Source: Albula goreensis | Taxonomy: Eukaryota; Chordata; Actinopteri; Albuliformes; Albulidae | Length of the DNA stretch: 64,000 nt | Reading direction: 5' to 3' | Assembly (NCBI GenBank): GCA_022829145.1 | Contig: CM040752.1 | Coordinates: 34,600,586 to 34,664,585 of the forward strand | Shown: in pieces, positions 1 through 12,049 of the stretch | How the letters are laid out: each line of letters begins with the position of its first letter | Position numbering within the stretch: position 1 is the first letter of the stretch | The notes under the pieces: model-generated | What the model was told of the DNA's origin: nothing | Seen by the model: the letters and a program-made list of their open reading frames with translations, nothing else | Databases searched by the model: none | Program-made: the position numbers and the translations under genes

Positions 1-317
1 AAGACAGGAACGCCTCCACCAGGGGCAACCACCTGTGCCATCTCTCCGTTTCCGCTCTTAAAAGTAAATATTTTCAAACCCAGGGTGTTTTAGCAAGTAG
101 CGTTCGTGTCCTTTGAAATGCAAACAAGGTGTAGTTCCTCACCCACAACCCAAAATGCATATTAAATAAATAAACTTTGTAGTCATGCATTCCCAAACAC
201 CATTAATCTGTCATATTTTATGGCGGAAACACACAGCAAGAGAGGCAGGTGTTTACACACTCGCCCATATTACCTCAGGGCTCAGATCTGTTAAAAAAAA
301 AAACTTTATTTGCAGAC
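1..317. other. Unique AT-rich sequence, nothing recognised
   Basis: Unique AT-rich DNA with one short poly-A run near 291-303. I see no exon, RNA or repeat in it. Confidence 0.6.
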
Positions 318-384
318 AGTGTGTGAGATTCAATCAAACACACTTTGCTTCTTTAAGAGCATCTGCAATTCAAACAAAGCATAT
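318..384 (-). repeat. Dispersed repeat family 1, minus-strand copy
   Basis: Read on the minus strand, this segment aligns with the plus-strand copies at 485-545, 3697-3750 and 44279-44345. The 16 bases at 365-380 are the exact reverse complement of 497-512. The minus-strand reading also shares the later 'ttaaaga...gtgtgtttg' portion with the 44 kb copy. Together with the 485-545 copy it forms an inverted pair about 100 bases apart. The family is not one I can name; a short non-autonomous element is likely. Confidence 0.6.
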
Positions 385-484
385 TTTTATGAAAGCCTGT
401 TCTATTCTTTCATAAAATGACAAAAACAAGAGGACATTTATGTTTTTCTTCAATAAAATATGACATGCTCAAAAAAATGTATGC

Positions 485-545
485 AATGCAAAGTCTGCTT
501 TGTTTGAATTGCCTGTGTCATTAAAGAGGCTAATTGCATATGGTT
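485..545 (+). repeat. Dispersed repeat family 1, plus-strand copy
   Basis: Shares the core 'caaagtctg.tttg' followed by 'ttaaagag' with copies at 3697-3750 and 44279-44345. It is the plus-strand partner of the inverted copy at 318-384. Confidence 0.6.
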
Positions 546-2504
546 GGATTTAAGTTCAAATTTAACGAGTTTGGATAATTGACAGGTTTTTGACAAAGTG
601 TACCATTGAAAGAGTTTTCTTTTTGCTTTACCAACAACATAATCAATATAATTGTGGAAAGTAAAGCTGAATCAATATAATTGTAAATATGATTTTTTTC
701 ATTTATCTTTAAAAGTGTGGATATTAATCCCAGTGCTTATTATACACTTGCTCAAGAAAATTGGCTACATCCATATCAATATTCAAAATCATCTTCGCCA
801 AGTACTTGGCAAGCCGGTAACCTTCGGCAAAGGGAAGCTTATCCAGGTTTTACACAGCTAATTTTTAGAATCCATTTGAAAATCCCCGGTTGGAGTGAAA
901 ACCAATCTTTACTATGGAACAGCCCGCCAACAGCAGACTGGCAACCAGCTGTAATTGGTGTCTTCATTTCCCTCTCTTGATGGGGATTCCAATCAGAGAT
1001 TTCCATAGTAGATCATGAGCACAGAGATAAGCCGAGACAAGGTGTAAACTGCTTTGAACCAGGCACCTGTGGCACAGGATTGTTCTGTGGGAACAAAGCC
1101 AGGATTAGTTTAACAAACAGCGATACTCCAGTTTCACACCATGCTAAGAGGGAGGAATCCAGCGGAACGCCAGTGCTTTTGATGACGGCAGCAGCGGTTT
1201 GTGCGGGTGATATTGCTGTTGATAAGCACTCCTTTGTGATGTCAGAGCCTTTGTTCTCCTGGCCCTGATGAACAGGACCTGCGTAACCAGCCATGGGGCA
1301 TTCAGCTTTCGGCAAGGACAGCCTGAAAAATCCTCTAGCTGTACGTCACTGCCGCACAGCAAAGCCAATTCTGCAGACACTAAGGAGGAGCTGTTTATTG
1401 ATTCCGGCAAGTTATGATCAAGTTGATGGTCAAGTTTGCTAATTTTATCACAGATTCTGATTCAAAATCAAACACAATGGATATATCTAAAATTAGATAG
1501 ATAGAGTGATCCTGTTAGGCATAATCATCACCTTTGAGACAGACATTCTGTGGAGTCGGAGCTGTCCTCGGTGCTGAAAGCACCCAAGGCTCTCTCTCAG
1601 AATATATCACTCATGTCAAGTGAGAAAGCCAGTTCCCACCTCACCTTAACCTCGCTCAACCCTTTCTCCATCTGTGCCTAGATTGTGGTGCACTTTAATT
1701 ACACCAAGCGAAAGGAGGAAAAAAGTTCAAAAAGGAAATAAATGTTCCGGAACTTTGTCACACGGCTCTGTGTGACAGAAAATACTTTTTTTTTATCTAC
1801 ATGGAGTTGAGTAGAAAAAGGGTAAAGAGGAATGTAAATAAAAGACGATTTAAAGTGTGGGGCCGCTCAGAAAGCTGCTGGCAGTGGTGAAATGGAAACG
1901 CCTTTTCTGGCTGCATGACACAGATGACACACTGTCCAGAAGTGCTTTCAGAAAAGTCTCGCTGGTAATACAGTCATGTGTGCATCCAGTCTTATTTGGG
2001 ATCAAGTCGAAAAACTTCCTTCATGGACAGTGTAGTTTTTTTTTCTTTTTATGTTAGGAACATACCCAACAATTCATTTATCAAGGTAGAATGAGGTCAT
2101 ACATTTTAAAGGATATGAAATAGTGAAATGTCCAGAAAAACTCAGGACACTATCAATATTTTAAATAGAAAATGTGAGAACTTTTTTTTAATGGAGGGAG
2201 GGGTGTTGCAGGAAGGAGGGGGGGGGGGTTAGGTCAGGGTGAGACTTGTAAATTATGAACACATTCCCAAACACACACCCTTTAAGGAGCCGGTCTGCAA
2301 TGGCAAGCCGCAGAAAAAAAGAGCAAAATCCACATACTCATCTTTAACTAGGGCAGCGCACATAGATGGGCGATGTTTAAAAATGAATGATTTAACGCAG
2401 AATATTTGATTGGACGGCACGGGAGGCAAAGGAAGACCCCAGACTATTGTCTCAAAGCCGGGTAAAAACACTGATGGGCATACCAGAACACCGGGAAGGA
2501 GGCC

Positions 2505-2510
<6 letters not shown>
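546..2510. other. Unique sequence, no gene seen
   Basis: Mostly AT-rich unique DNA. It contains a run of 11 G at about 2218-2228 and short open frames with no recognisable protein features. I see nothing else to annotate. Confidence 0.55.

Positions 2511-2539
<29 letters not shown>
2511..2539 (+). repeat. (AG)n microsatellite
   Basis: Uninterrupted AG dinucleotides, about 14 copies. Confidence 0.98.
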
Positions 2540-2541
<2 letters not shown>

Positions 2542-2930
2542 TTCAGCTTTCCTAAGAATAAGTGAGTGGTAGGGGATCGTTACCCGGCAACCATCTCAGG
2601 ACCACCTGCCAACATGGCCGCCCCACTGTTTCTTATGCAGCCGAAAGGGAGCCCAAACTGTAACTGAACAGAATGAAGATGAGTATGAAACCCGCTGCAG
2701 CGGTGAGAGAAAGACCATCTCTCCTCCCCCTCAGAGGGGGGTCTGCTGACTGACATCAGTGTGAGCCAATGAGAAGGAGGGTAAGGCTGAAAGAGGCGGG
2801 GAAAGCTGAGGAGCTCAGGGCTGGAGCTGGATGGGGGGAAGAGGAAAAAAACGTATATAAATAAACAAGGATATTGCATCATATTAAGTGTGCCAGGCGC
2901 AAATGTTCGTCCCTTAAGTAGAGATTGGCC
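2540..2930. other. Unique sequence between microsatellites
   Basis: GC-moderate unique DNA between the AG and GT arrays. It is rich in purine runs on the plus strand. No gene or mobile element is recognised. Confidence 0.55.
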
Positions 2931-2968
<38 letters not shown>

Positions 2969-3017
2969 GTGTGTGTGAGTGAGTGTGTGTGAGTGTGAAT
3001 GTGTGAATGTGGCTGTG
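2931..3017 (+). repeat. (GT)n microsatellite, interrupted
   Basis: Perfect GT for the first 28 bases, then GT with 'at', 'ga' and 'gaat' interruptions. The decay increases toward the right end, the usual pattern of an ageing microsatellite. Confidence 0.97.
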
Positions 3018-3696
3018 CGGTTACCTGCAGGCCACCCTCTCATCCTCTTACACACCTTTACAGTGAGCATTACTTTCCGCTTCGGTTGGTCCCTGTCATA
3101 CGGACTGGCTCCTGTTTCCCCATCGAGCCCCTGCTGGCTCCAGACAGAAGCGCTCTCAGATAATGATGGAATAAACTGTGACTGTAATTCTCCACAGCGG
3201 CCCTTTGTTCATTCTTCACAATTCTATAGCTTCATATTGGAATTACCTCAATACCTGCCCAGAGACGGGCTTTACAGGCGTAATGGCATGTTGTAATTGG
3301 TTAATATTTCCACATTATGATGGCTGTCCAACACCGGACATGATAAAATAAGAAGCATAAAATGGAAATTAAAAAAAAACAAATACTGAAATGGGAATGT
3401 ATGGAGAAATGTCTTAATGTATGAATACATGTGAAAAGTCAAACAGTGTACACATCACACTTTTGAGCACAGCTTGAATAGCTGTCAATAGACCAGACTT
3501 AGCTCAGATCAATCAAGTCTCTTGAACCAAAGTGCACATATTCTTTTCAAGGGCATAGGAAGCTCAAACAGAATTTACATTACCAAATTAAAGTATTCGA
3601 TTAAGTTACATTTTATGTGAGACAAGCAAACGTGTCCTTTGGACTGTGCTCGTTTTGTTTTAAAATAGAAAAGTATAATTATGTCCTTAAAGAGAC
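3018..3696. other. Unique sequence, no gene seen
   Basis: Unique DNA becoming AT-rich after 3290. No coding exon, RNA gene or mobile element is recognised. Confidence 0.5.
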
Positions 3697-3750
3697 TAAA
3701 GTCTGTTTTATTGAATTACATATGATACTAAAGAAACTGAGTGTGTTTGG
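3697..3750 (+). repeat. Dispersed repeat family 1, third copy
   Basis: Aligns almost end to end with 44285-44338, with one single-base indel and a shared end 'actgagtgtgtttg'. It is more distantly similar to 485-545. The copies are diverged, so the family is old in this genome. Confidence 0.6.
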
Positions 3751-4449
3751 TCGAACCCTTGTCCCATCATCACTACCTTTTGATCGTCATTACTTTTTGT
3801 AAACCATTTTGTAAATCTAAAAAATCTACAAAAAACCTCTGTGTTTTGAAATCAGTTGGCACCCATCATTCTTTGTTTGTAAACTTTTTTTTTGTTTCCC
3901 CTGTGATCTAATCACAGTTTTAATAGTCTAAGCTATAGCACTGGTTTTAATGTTTCGGCAGTGTCTGTTTGATTGATGTAGCTCAACATAAATCAATGGA
4001 ACATTGTCATACGTGATAAAATCACCTGCCATTAAATGACTGTTTTGTCAGCACTTGGTGGTTTGAGTAGGAGGTGACAATTGCAAATGGCTCATTAGCA
4101 TGCCTGCTTTGCAAAGTGTGATGAGGAAGTTAATATAATATACATAAAACATAAATATCAGGCATAAGATATGACAGACATGGACAAACATGAAGTTATG
4201 CTCTGATTTGCCTAACCGATACGCTTGTGCACATTTTCTTTACATTTCTATGCACTGTCCACCTCCGCATTCTGTCCATATTTACGGAGCAGATTCAGTG
4301 GAAGCGCTTTACTCAAAGGTGTAATGGCAGTGCCCCATTTTTGAACCTGCAACTAAATCACAGATTGAGGCCTCGGCCGTGCCAGTATTATGTTGTAAGG
4401 ACCTACAATATTTTCAGTGCTTGGAAGGATCAGAATTTACACACTCCAA
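3751..4449. other. AT-rich unique sequence
   Basis: AT-rich unique DNA with no recognised gene or repeat. Confidence 0.5.
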
Positions 4450-4700
4450 CAGCCAAGGTTAATTCAGCTTTTCTGTATAATATTCACATTTCCTGATCTC
4501 CTTTTAATTGCTGTAGTTTGGCTTTTAGCGGAGGCCAGCTGCTCTCCTTTTCCAAATCCGCGGGCTAAATGATCAATGCTAATCAACGCAGAAACCAATT
4601 TTTCAAGAGCGCACGCATCTATTGCCTCATTTTCACTTACAAATCCTGTGGCAAAACTCTTTTCATTACAGCCTGACAAAGTGAACTCTGAGTTAAGATG
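4450..4700. promoter_or_regulatory. Candidate conserved non-coding element
   Basis: Repeat-free block with dense homeodomain-type TAAT and ATTA cores and 'aatgatcaatgctaatcaa' at about 4566-4584, which resembles PBX/HOX- and POU-type sites. It has balanced composition within AT-rich surroundings. The call rests only on composition and motif density; no alignment was possible. Confidence 0.25.
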
Positions 4701-5981
4701 CGCGTTGTTGTTTTTTCTCTTTTGTGATTACTTTGGGAAGGTGAGCTGAGGACAGAAACATCCCATCAAATATTACCACGACAACCATTTTCTGTTGTTT
4801 AAGTCACAGACCCCTGGAGTATGTGGCATACCTCCCAGCTTTGTTTAAATAAAGAAAAACAATTAAACAATGTATGAGGGTTTAACAAAAATACAGACGT
4901 GACTCTGAGCTCGAGGGCTGACGAGAGGAGAGGTTTAGGGCAGGAAACTTCTCATCAGAGTTTCATTAGCGAGAGTTTCACACTGAAACTTTTATACATG
5001 TTTACTTTCAGTGAGTGTTATTTACTTTCATGATCCTCATTATTTATCTGATTACACTGCAGCCTCTACATCTTTCTTTTTACCTTCGACTCGCTTAATT
5101 TAACTCTCAAAAGAATTATTTATGTTCCTCAGCAAACCAGATTTGACTCTTAAAAGACTCCCTCGAGCTTTCAATCATTTTTGTAAATGTTTCCTACATA
5201 TAAAATCTGTACAGCTGTATTATCATTTCATAATTGTATGATTTTCATTGTATATTCCATAATTTTTTCAGCAGTGTTTGCAATATACTTCTTTTATTTT
5301 TGAATGTTTTTAAAGAGGTCATTAGGTTCGATTATCGTGAGACCATTTTGAGAATGTCATACTCTTTTATTGCTTGATGAGTTTGAAATAACATGAATAA
5401 GTTACAAAACAGTGGTTACAAAATCTTTTATTTCAATATCAGGTGAATGTTTCAAGAGTGTTTTCTGAGAATCACCATTTAGAGGACAATAGATGTCCTC
5501 CGTTGTAGTACCATTAAAATCCTGATATTGCACTCAAATCTCAATAGAACCAAACGACAACCGATGCTGCAGGGTTCTGTTGCTGCAGAAGCACCGTGTT
5601 ATGCTGGGAAAACAGTTTTCTCTCGTTTTTCCAAAATTCCTTGTCTTGATCAAACTCAGCCTGTGAGACCATGATGTACAGCTGGGTTTTTCAGTGTGCA
5701 CAATGATCTTTACTCATGACCTATTCTCATGTTCCTTTCTGCTGAAGAAGCTGATCGCGAACCTGGATGGCTGCTGTAGGGTCAGGTGAGGTTTTATTTA
5801 AGTGAAACAATTAAACTTTTAGACAGAAATCCTATTTGACAGTGTCTTAGGTAAATATAATTTATTTAGCTTTGAAAGCATCATGAAAAATAAAGATGCC
5901 TTACTTCTGAAATCACTAAGCAGTGTAGTATGGCTGCTCTCCACTCTGTCAGAGCGAAGAGAAGATTAACAAAATACAACT
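4701..5981. other. AT-rich unique sequence
   Basis: Unique AT-rich DNA. No gene, RNA or recognised repeat is seen. Confidence 0.5.
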
Positions 5982-6125
5982 TCAATTCAGCTCAGTTTTA
6001 TTTGCATAGCACTTTTTACAACACAGATTGTCACGGAGCAGCTTTACATACAGTAGATTCTAGGCCTGAGACCCCCTCAGAGCAAGCCCAGGGCAACAGT
6101 GGCAGGGGAAACCCGCCTGAATGAC
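5982..6125 (+). repeat. Fish-type interspersed repeat, copy 1
   Basis: Starts with 'ttcaattcagctcagtttta', continues with 'tttgcatagcacttttta' and 'gcagctttacata', and ends with 'agcaagcccagggcaacagt' and 'ggcaggggaaacccgcctga'. From memory this block order is typical of an abundant teleost interspersed repeat; I do not assign a family name. The last part matches a second, more decayed copy at 27040-27125. It lies 75 bases left of the MITE-like element at 6200. Confidence 0.7.
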
Positions 6126-6199
6126 AAGAAGAAAAGCCAACCACAGAGATGCAGAATGACTTCACCCAGTGACACTTACAAAATTACCCACTGTTAATG

Positions 6200-6438
6200 T
6201 GCACTCGTAGAAAAGAAGGGCTTTCTAGCACCTTTAAAGGCTTTTCATGTGTCCTGCTGGGGAAACCTTAAAGGTTCATCTTAGATACAGATATCTTTAA
6301 GGGGTTCTTTATATAACCCTCAGAATAAGGTTCTACAGAGAACCTGTGAGTGAAATCCATATCAAACAAGAACCTTTAAGGGTTCCCTCAGCAGGACAAG
6401 CGAGGAACCCTTTAGGAACCTTTCTTTCTAAGAGTGTA
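6200..6438 (+). mobile_element. MITE-like palindromic element with terminal inverted repeats
   Basis: The left end 'tgcactcgtagaaaagaagg' and the reverse complement of the right end, 'tacactcttagaaagaaagg', match at 16 of 20 positions. The interior is rich in complementary 'ggttc' and 'gaacc' words, including 'aacctttaagggttcc' near 6373, so the whole element can fold back on itself. It is 239 bp with no coding capacity, as expected for a non-autonomous DNA transposon. No clear target-site duplication is visible, so the exact ends are uncertain. Confidence 0.7.
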
Positions 6439-6949
6439 GCATAAGCATGCTAATGACTTGTTTCTGCCTGCCCTTTCAGTGTGGTATCTCTGCTTCTCCT
6501 TAGCGGCCATTCACCATCACTTATAAGAGTAAAAGTCTCCTTGCAGCGGAATCACCATGAGTGCCATCCACACACATAATCACATGCACTTTAGAACGAA
6601 AGTGTCATTTAAAAAGGGGTATTGACAGAGTGGTAAACTTCACCTCAGGATCCTTTTAAATCAGTGTCCATGTGACCATTCACGCAATTAACTTCCATTA
6701 ACAATTAATGCTCACGTGACCAGGGTTTTAGTGAGTGCTTTCTCTGCCAGCAATGGATGCATTTTTAAAGATGGGGGATGGCTCGGCCTTCATGTAACCC
6801 CTGTGCCACGGCTGAGATAAGTGGTGTCCATATCCATTCCATCACGTTGTCAAGACCACCGCTATCTCCACCCCCCAAACCACCACAACACACAAGTATT
6901 CCCAGATGTCACTTTACCACTCAATCACCTGCCATTAGAGAAACCCTCT
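6439..6949. other. Unique sequence, no gene seen
   Basis: Unique DNA up to the CA array. Nothing recognised. Confidence 0.5.
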
Positions 6950-6950
6950 A

Positions 6951-6970
6951 TACACACACACACATAAACC

Positions 6971-7007
<37 letters not shown>

Positions 7008-7044
7008 TGCCTGCACACAAATACACGCACACACACAGACTTGG

Positions 7045-7087
<43 letters not shown>

Positions 7088-7131
7088 AACCTTACACACA
7101 CACACACCAGTGCAAACATGCCTGCACACAA

Positions 7132-7175
<44 letters not shown>

Positions 7176-7258
7176 TACCCGCACACAACCTTACACGCAC
7201 ACACACACTCACACACACGCACACACACATAAACCTTACACACACACACACACACACT
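6951..7258 (+). repeat. (CA)n compound array with higher-order units
   Basis: CA dinucleotides broken by recurring longer words. 'ataaaccttacacac' occurs near 6964, 7084 and 7209, and 'aacatgcctgcacacaaata' occurs near 7004 and 7116. The repeated inserts show that segments of about 110-125 bp were themselves duplicated. Long open frames here encode only His/Thr or Cys/Val runs and are not genes. Confidence 0.97.
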
Positions 7259-7631
7259 CAGCCTCAGATATCCTTGATTCTTTAACTGCTCACTTATGGC
7301 TAAAAATGTCGGCCTCCCTTCATTTTGAAGAGTGCTCTTATTTCTGCCCTACCTTCCTGTTTTGCGGAGGGAGGGGGATGAGGGGGCACAAACCTGTGGT
7401 GTTGTAGGTAAATTGTTATTGATTTGCTGGGCTCATTGTGCCTGTGCTCACGGTCACTCTCCAGGACAGCCTGTTCCACTTCATCTGTGCAGGTAACGAT
7501 GGTCATGGCACCCACGTGTAAATAGAGGACAAAGCCATAGTACCAGTTAGGACTCTAAACCTTGTCTTTTCAAGGTTTATTCATAATTTTCATTCAATTC
7601 CACCATGACAGAGGACCAAGATATATTATTG
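7259..7631. other. Unique spacer between CA and GT arrays
   Basis: Unique DNA with no recognised feature. Confidence 0.5.
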
Positions 7632-7651
7632 TTTTACTGTGTTTGTGTGTG

Positions 7652-7685
<34 letters not shown>

Positions 7686-7702
7686 AGTGTGTGTTTGTGT
7701 TT

Positions 7703-7779
<77 letters not shown>

Positions 7780-7801
7780 TGTGTGTGAGAGTGTGTGTGT
7801 C
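7632..7801 (+). repeat. (GT)n microsatellite, long
   Basis: About 170 bp of GT with occasional 'tt' and 'ga' interruptions. There is a pure central stretch of about 70 bp at roughly 7709-7778. Confidence 0.98.
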
Positions 7802-9329
7802 TATATACTGTTATTGCCAGCACTGTACAGAAAGGCTTAAAGTAATTTTATTATAGCATTATATTGGAAGAGTTTCGGTCACATGCTGCTATGAATAAAA
7901 TGCATTAGTCTCAGATCAGTGAAGTACTGACAGTGAATAACTGATAATGAAAGACTTACATTCATGCATATCACTCAACAATGACAATGAATGGCACAGA
8001 GTTTTTGCACAGTGTGTGCATCTATGAGCAGAGGGGTGGGGGAGGGTGCAGAGCTATTCGCCAACACCCTTTGAGATAAAATCATTTCTTTCAGTCAGTT
8101 CATGTCACAAAAGGAGAACTTGGACACTGGACAGGATGCAAGTGAATTGCACAAATTTAATTCTTAGGATGAGATAAAGAAATGAGGCAACACAGTAGAG
8201 CTTGGACTCAGAAGCAAACAAGAATAACAAACCAGGCAAGGCAAAACTTCAACAGACACACGTCTGAATTAGCACAAGGTGTGTCTAAAGACAGGATGAG
8301 CAAGAACCTAACAATTAACACAAGGTGTGTCCATTAACATGCAAACAGCAATCAAGGCTGAGTGAGCACTGGAGCTGGCATGACAGTGTTGGGTCCAGCC
8401 AGTATCTGTCGTCCTGGCCCTGGAACCTACACACAGGAAAATGTGGGTAAGGTACAGAAATGGTCATTAAGGTGATTACTGTAGACCTTTGTTTCATTTT
8501 AAAGGTACACAATCAAATGTACCCATGATCAAAGGCACAGTGCTCGTACCCCACTAGAGTACAGCTGGAGCGACAAAGAATTTGCACCCTTTAGGTCCAT
8601 TCCTGTACCTGGATTTCTTAGTGTGTACACGCTCTACTGTGCTCTAATTGATAAATTATGTACCATTTCATTTTGAAATCTCTGCGTATATGCTCCTTCT
8701 TCTCTTAAAGGGTCCAGATTTTTAGCAGTATGCAAGTTTTCCTTCATCTACAGTGATATTACTTTTGCTTGCAGGGCTGCACTAATCAATACGCTCAACA
8801 TGCAACCTGTGCAAAAGTCTGGAAGACTGCAATCCACTGCCTTACTGTTTTATCACTAAAGTACGTTAACAATTATTGCCATGACGATATGAAATCTGTG
8901 CCAGCCCATTTATGGTTACTTCTGAAGTGTAAAAATGAGGATGTACCTTCGGTTCATAATCTTTTAAAGCAGAATCAGCTTTTTGATCATCGTAATTGAT
9001 TGTTTTATATCCCATCTTACACTCAAGTTTCAGACTACGCCTTGTTGAATTTTAAATCATTTTGAATTGACACACGGCTTGCATTTTCTACCCAGAACAG
9101 CTTCTCAGGCAATATTGGAGATGGCGTTCTTAATTGTTTCTTACTTTCAATTTCGGTAAACGCCACTCTTAATTGTGTAAACACTCAGAAAACAGAAACA
9201 GCTCTATTTTTCGCAAACTCTGAACCAAAGCACGATGACATGCTACAGAAAGCAGCGGCAAAAGGCCCGTCTTTAAAAATATACTCTTCAACGGAACTGC
9301 ATAACGATGACTTTAATACATTTTTGAGT
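7802..9329. other. Unique sequence with possible decayed repeats
   Basis: Mostly unique DNA. The stretch 8503-8632 alternates 'ggtac', 'gtaccc' and 'tgtacc' words and ends in 'ttcttagtgtgtac', which resembles the 'tacactcttaga' terminus of the element at 6200. It may be a decayed relative, but its left terminus is not clear. 'acaaggtgtgtc' is repeated at 8274 and 8321. No gene is recognised. Confidence 0.35.
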
Positions 9330-9560
9330 TATATTCTGCAAGATGTGTGAGTGGGGGGAGAAGAGGGGCATTGTGGGATTTATTAGATTTCATAAATGAG
9401 GCAGGCGCAGGCTCTAATAGACCCAACTAGTTCATAGCCGAGGGAGTAAACCCTATTTGGCCATTACCAGGCCAGTAATCAGGTCACATAGATTGATATG
9501 ATAATCCCAGGAGCTTCACATTTAAGGAAAGCGCGAGGCCAGAGAGGGAGGGGGACCCGC
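9330..9560. promoter_or_regulatory. Candidate conserved non-coding element
   Basis: Repeat-free block of balanced composition. It contains 'tttggccattaccaggccag', which is partly palindromic, and 'ataatccc', a Bicoid/OTX-type core in reverse, near 9502. Inference from composition only. Confidence 0.22.
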
Positions 9561-11699
9561 ACACAGAATCCACCAGAACGTGCTTAGAGGGCTGGCGGTG
9601 CATTATGGGTAACCTTCATGTCTTGAAGTGCTCCGTTTGTGTATTTCACGTGGCTGTACTAATGTTTGCACATTACTGTTCCATTTTAAAACAGCTTTGC
9701 AAGAATATTCTGAGGAGTAGTCTTCTTTCGTATGATCATATGCTTCCATTAATAAAATGTTTTGTTGAAATTTCTCAAGGTTGTCTAATAAACATTTCAG
9801 ATTTTCTGGCATCTAAAGAGTTAATGCATGTGAAATACAGATTCAGATGAGATGCAGTTATTGCATGCAGGCAGTCTCTTGATAAAGAGCTCAGAATATT
9901 AAAAACTGCAGGAATCACATTAAGCTGGTTATTTGACAGCACAACAACATCCATGAAGGTTTGGACTCTGGGGCATTTTTCCCCACACACAGTTTGCATG
10001 GATTTGGTCCAAATGGGGTTTACGTTTGCGTTACTTTGGTGCACGTGTTGTTGGGTGTGGTTATGTTTTTGCCAAGTTTCAAATGAATCTCTCTCAGGGT
10101 TGCGGAGCTGCATGAATTTTGATTTTGGCTAATGCAAAGGCTTACAATTATTTAAATTAATTAATGAAATATTATTGAAATCTACCAGAGAGAATAACAA
10201 AGACATTGAAACATAAACATCAACAAGAGAGATGCAGATATTACAGGACGTAGCCCATTAAACTGGCAAACAGAATTATGCTTCAGAAAGAATCATAAGC
10301 TAAATCCTCTCAAGCAAAAGCAGGAATGGTAGATGCAATCGAGGGAGCAATGTGGTGTTGTAATGGCGTGAACGCGTGCCAGCACACAACGCAAAGACTC
10401 CGGGTCTGTCTCTAACACCAGAAGGCGAGGGTGGACGGATGGCGCGACACCAAGCTAGCCAATCAGGATGCTGCACAAGAACCATTTCCAGACTAACTCC
10501 AGCCAAATTTAACTTCCTCATTTTACACTTAGTAATTCTCAGGAAAAGGAAGCAGAGAGAGGTAATGAAACATGAAGCAGGGAAATACCCCCCAATTTCC
10601 GCTGCAGTGATCGGGATAGCTACGGCACATCTGTAGCATATAAGGGAATGTATGTCAGGGCACAAGATCATTTTAAACAGGAACTCAGAGTGTTGACTTT
10701 TACAGCTGAAATACCCATACTTTCCCTGGTGCTGATTTTCACACTTTGATCAAAGGCATTTTCAAACTGCAGGATGTCATGGGAATATATAGCTGGGGAA
10801 AAATTGAGATGAGTCACATGGGGATTTAAATGACTGGTTACATCACTTCCTTTGTTGATACAGAACAGGGTCTTCCAGGAACATTACTCTGCTCTCACAT
10901 TCAGCTGTCCAGTGGGCCCTACATACAATATAAAATACATTACCATTATTCCGCTTTTGTCCAACATGTCTGGTCGTCTGAATCTTTAAGGGCGTAGAAT
11001 TTAGTTACAGTTTTTACATCTTCTTGTCCCCATATTTAAAGATGAGCTGAGAGTTTAATTTGATCCTCTGCAATTTTAATAAGTAAGGTTTACCTCCAGC
11101 TTACTACTTATTTGAAAGAATAAGTCATACATCCCAAACAAGTGGTAAAGAATAAATTACGTTTAAGGGTGTAAACAGGAGCGTAAAATAAAGTGTTATT
11201 AAAACAATAAATCCATGTCAGACATACTGAGGGCCCTGCTTTCCATGAAATTAGCAGCTCTGTGAAGTGCAAACATAGGTGGCTTTTACAGAGAATGGCA
11301 GACTGCACTTTGATTGGATGATTATATGTTTAGGTTCATAACGCTCCCGCAACTAATTAAATCACAAATTCCAAACACTTTTACAACTGCTCTACAGTTG
11401 TGCTCTGAGAATCCTGCTGTGATAATACAGCCTAAACAGGTCTTTGCTAAGCACAGTACACTGTGTGTACACCATGCTCCTAAGACTGCTAAAATAAGAC
11501 CTAAATATCCAGACTCAGTCAGTGTTTGTCATTAACTTCCACTTTAGGTGTGATTTCTTTTCACTGCAAACTCTCGTTCATACCTCGCTGATCAGTGTTT
11601 GAGCCGATAAAAGTCACTCTTGCGGTTCATTGTAATTAAAAGGACAAATGTTGACTGAACCCCAGCCCAGGCATGTACACAGTAAATAAGAAATTACCT
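9561..11699. other. Unique sequence, no gene seen
   Basis: Moderately AT-rich unique DNA with short open frames only. No domains, splice-site pairs or mobile elements are recognised. Confidence 0.5.
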
Positions 11700-12049
11700 G
11701 CCTAACCCACACGATGCCTTTTCCCCTCAGTTTAATTTATTCATGGAACAATAGCATAAGCAGATAGCATGGATCAGGCATTCAGTGGGCGGGAGAGAAC
11801 ATGGCAGGTGAAGGGCGATGTAGCACCTCGTTATCGTGAACTGCAGCAAGCCGAGAGAGAAAACAAAACTGGGAACTGTTTAAATTTCCTTCCTGGCGAG
11901 CCGCGTTTGTTTCGTGCTTCGCCTGGCGCTCTCCGGTCGCGGTTGTTATACAGAGGAGAGCGCAGAGAGTCTCAGAGGGTAGCTTCAGAGCTACTGAGGC
12001 ATGAAGGAAGGCAAACGGCAGACAATAGCTTCATAAAAAGAGACCAGGG

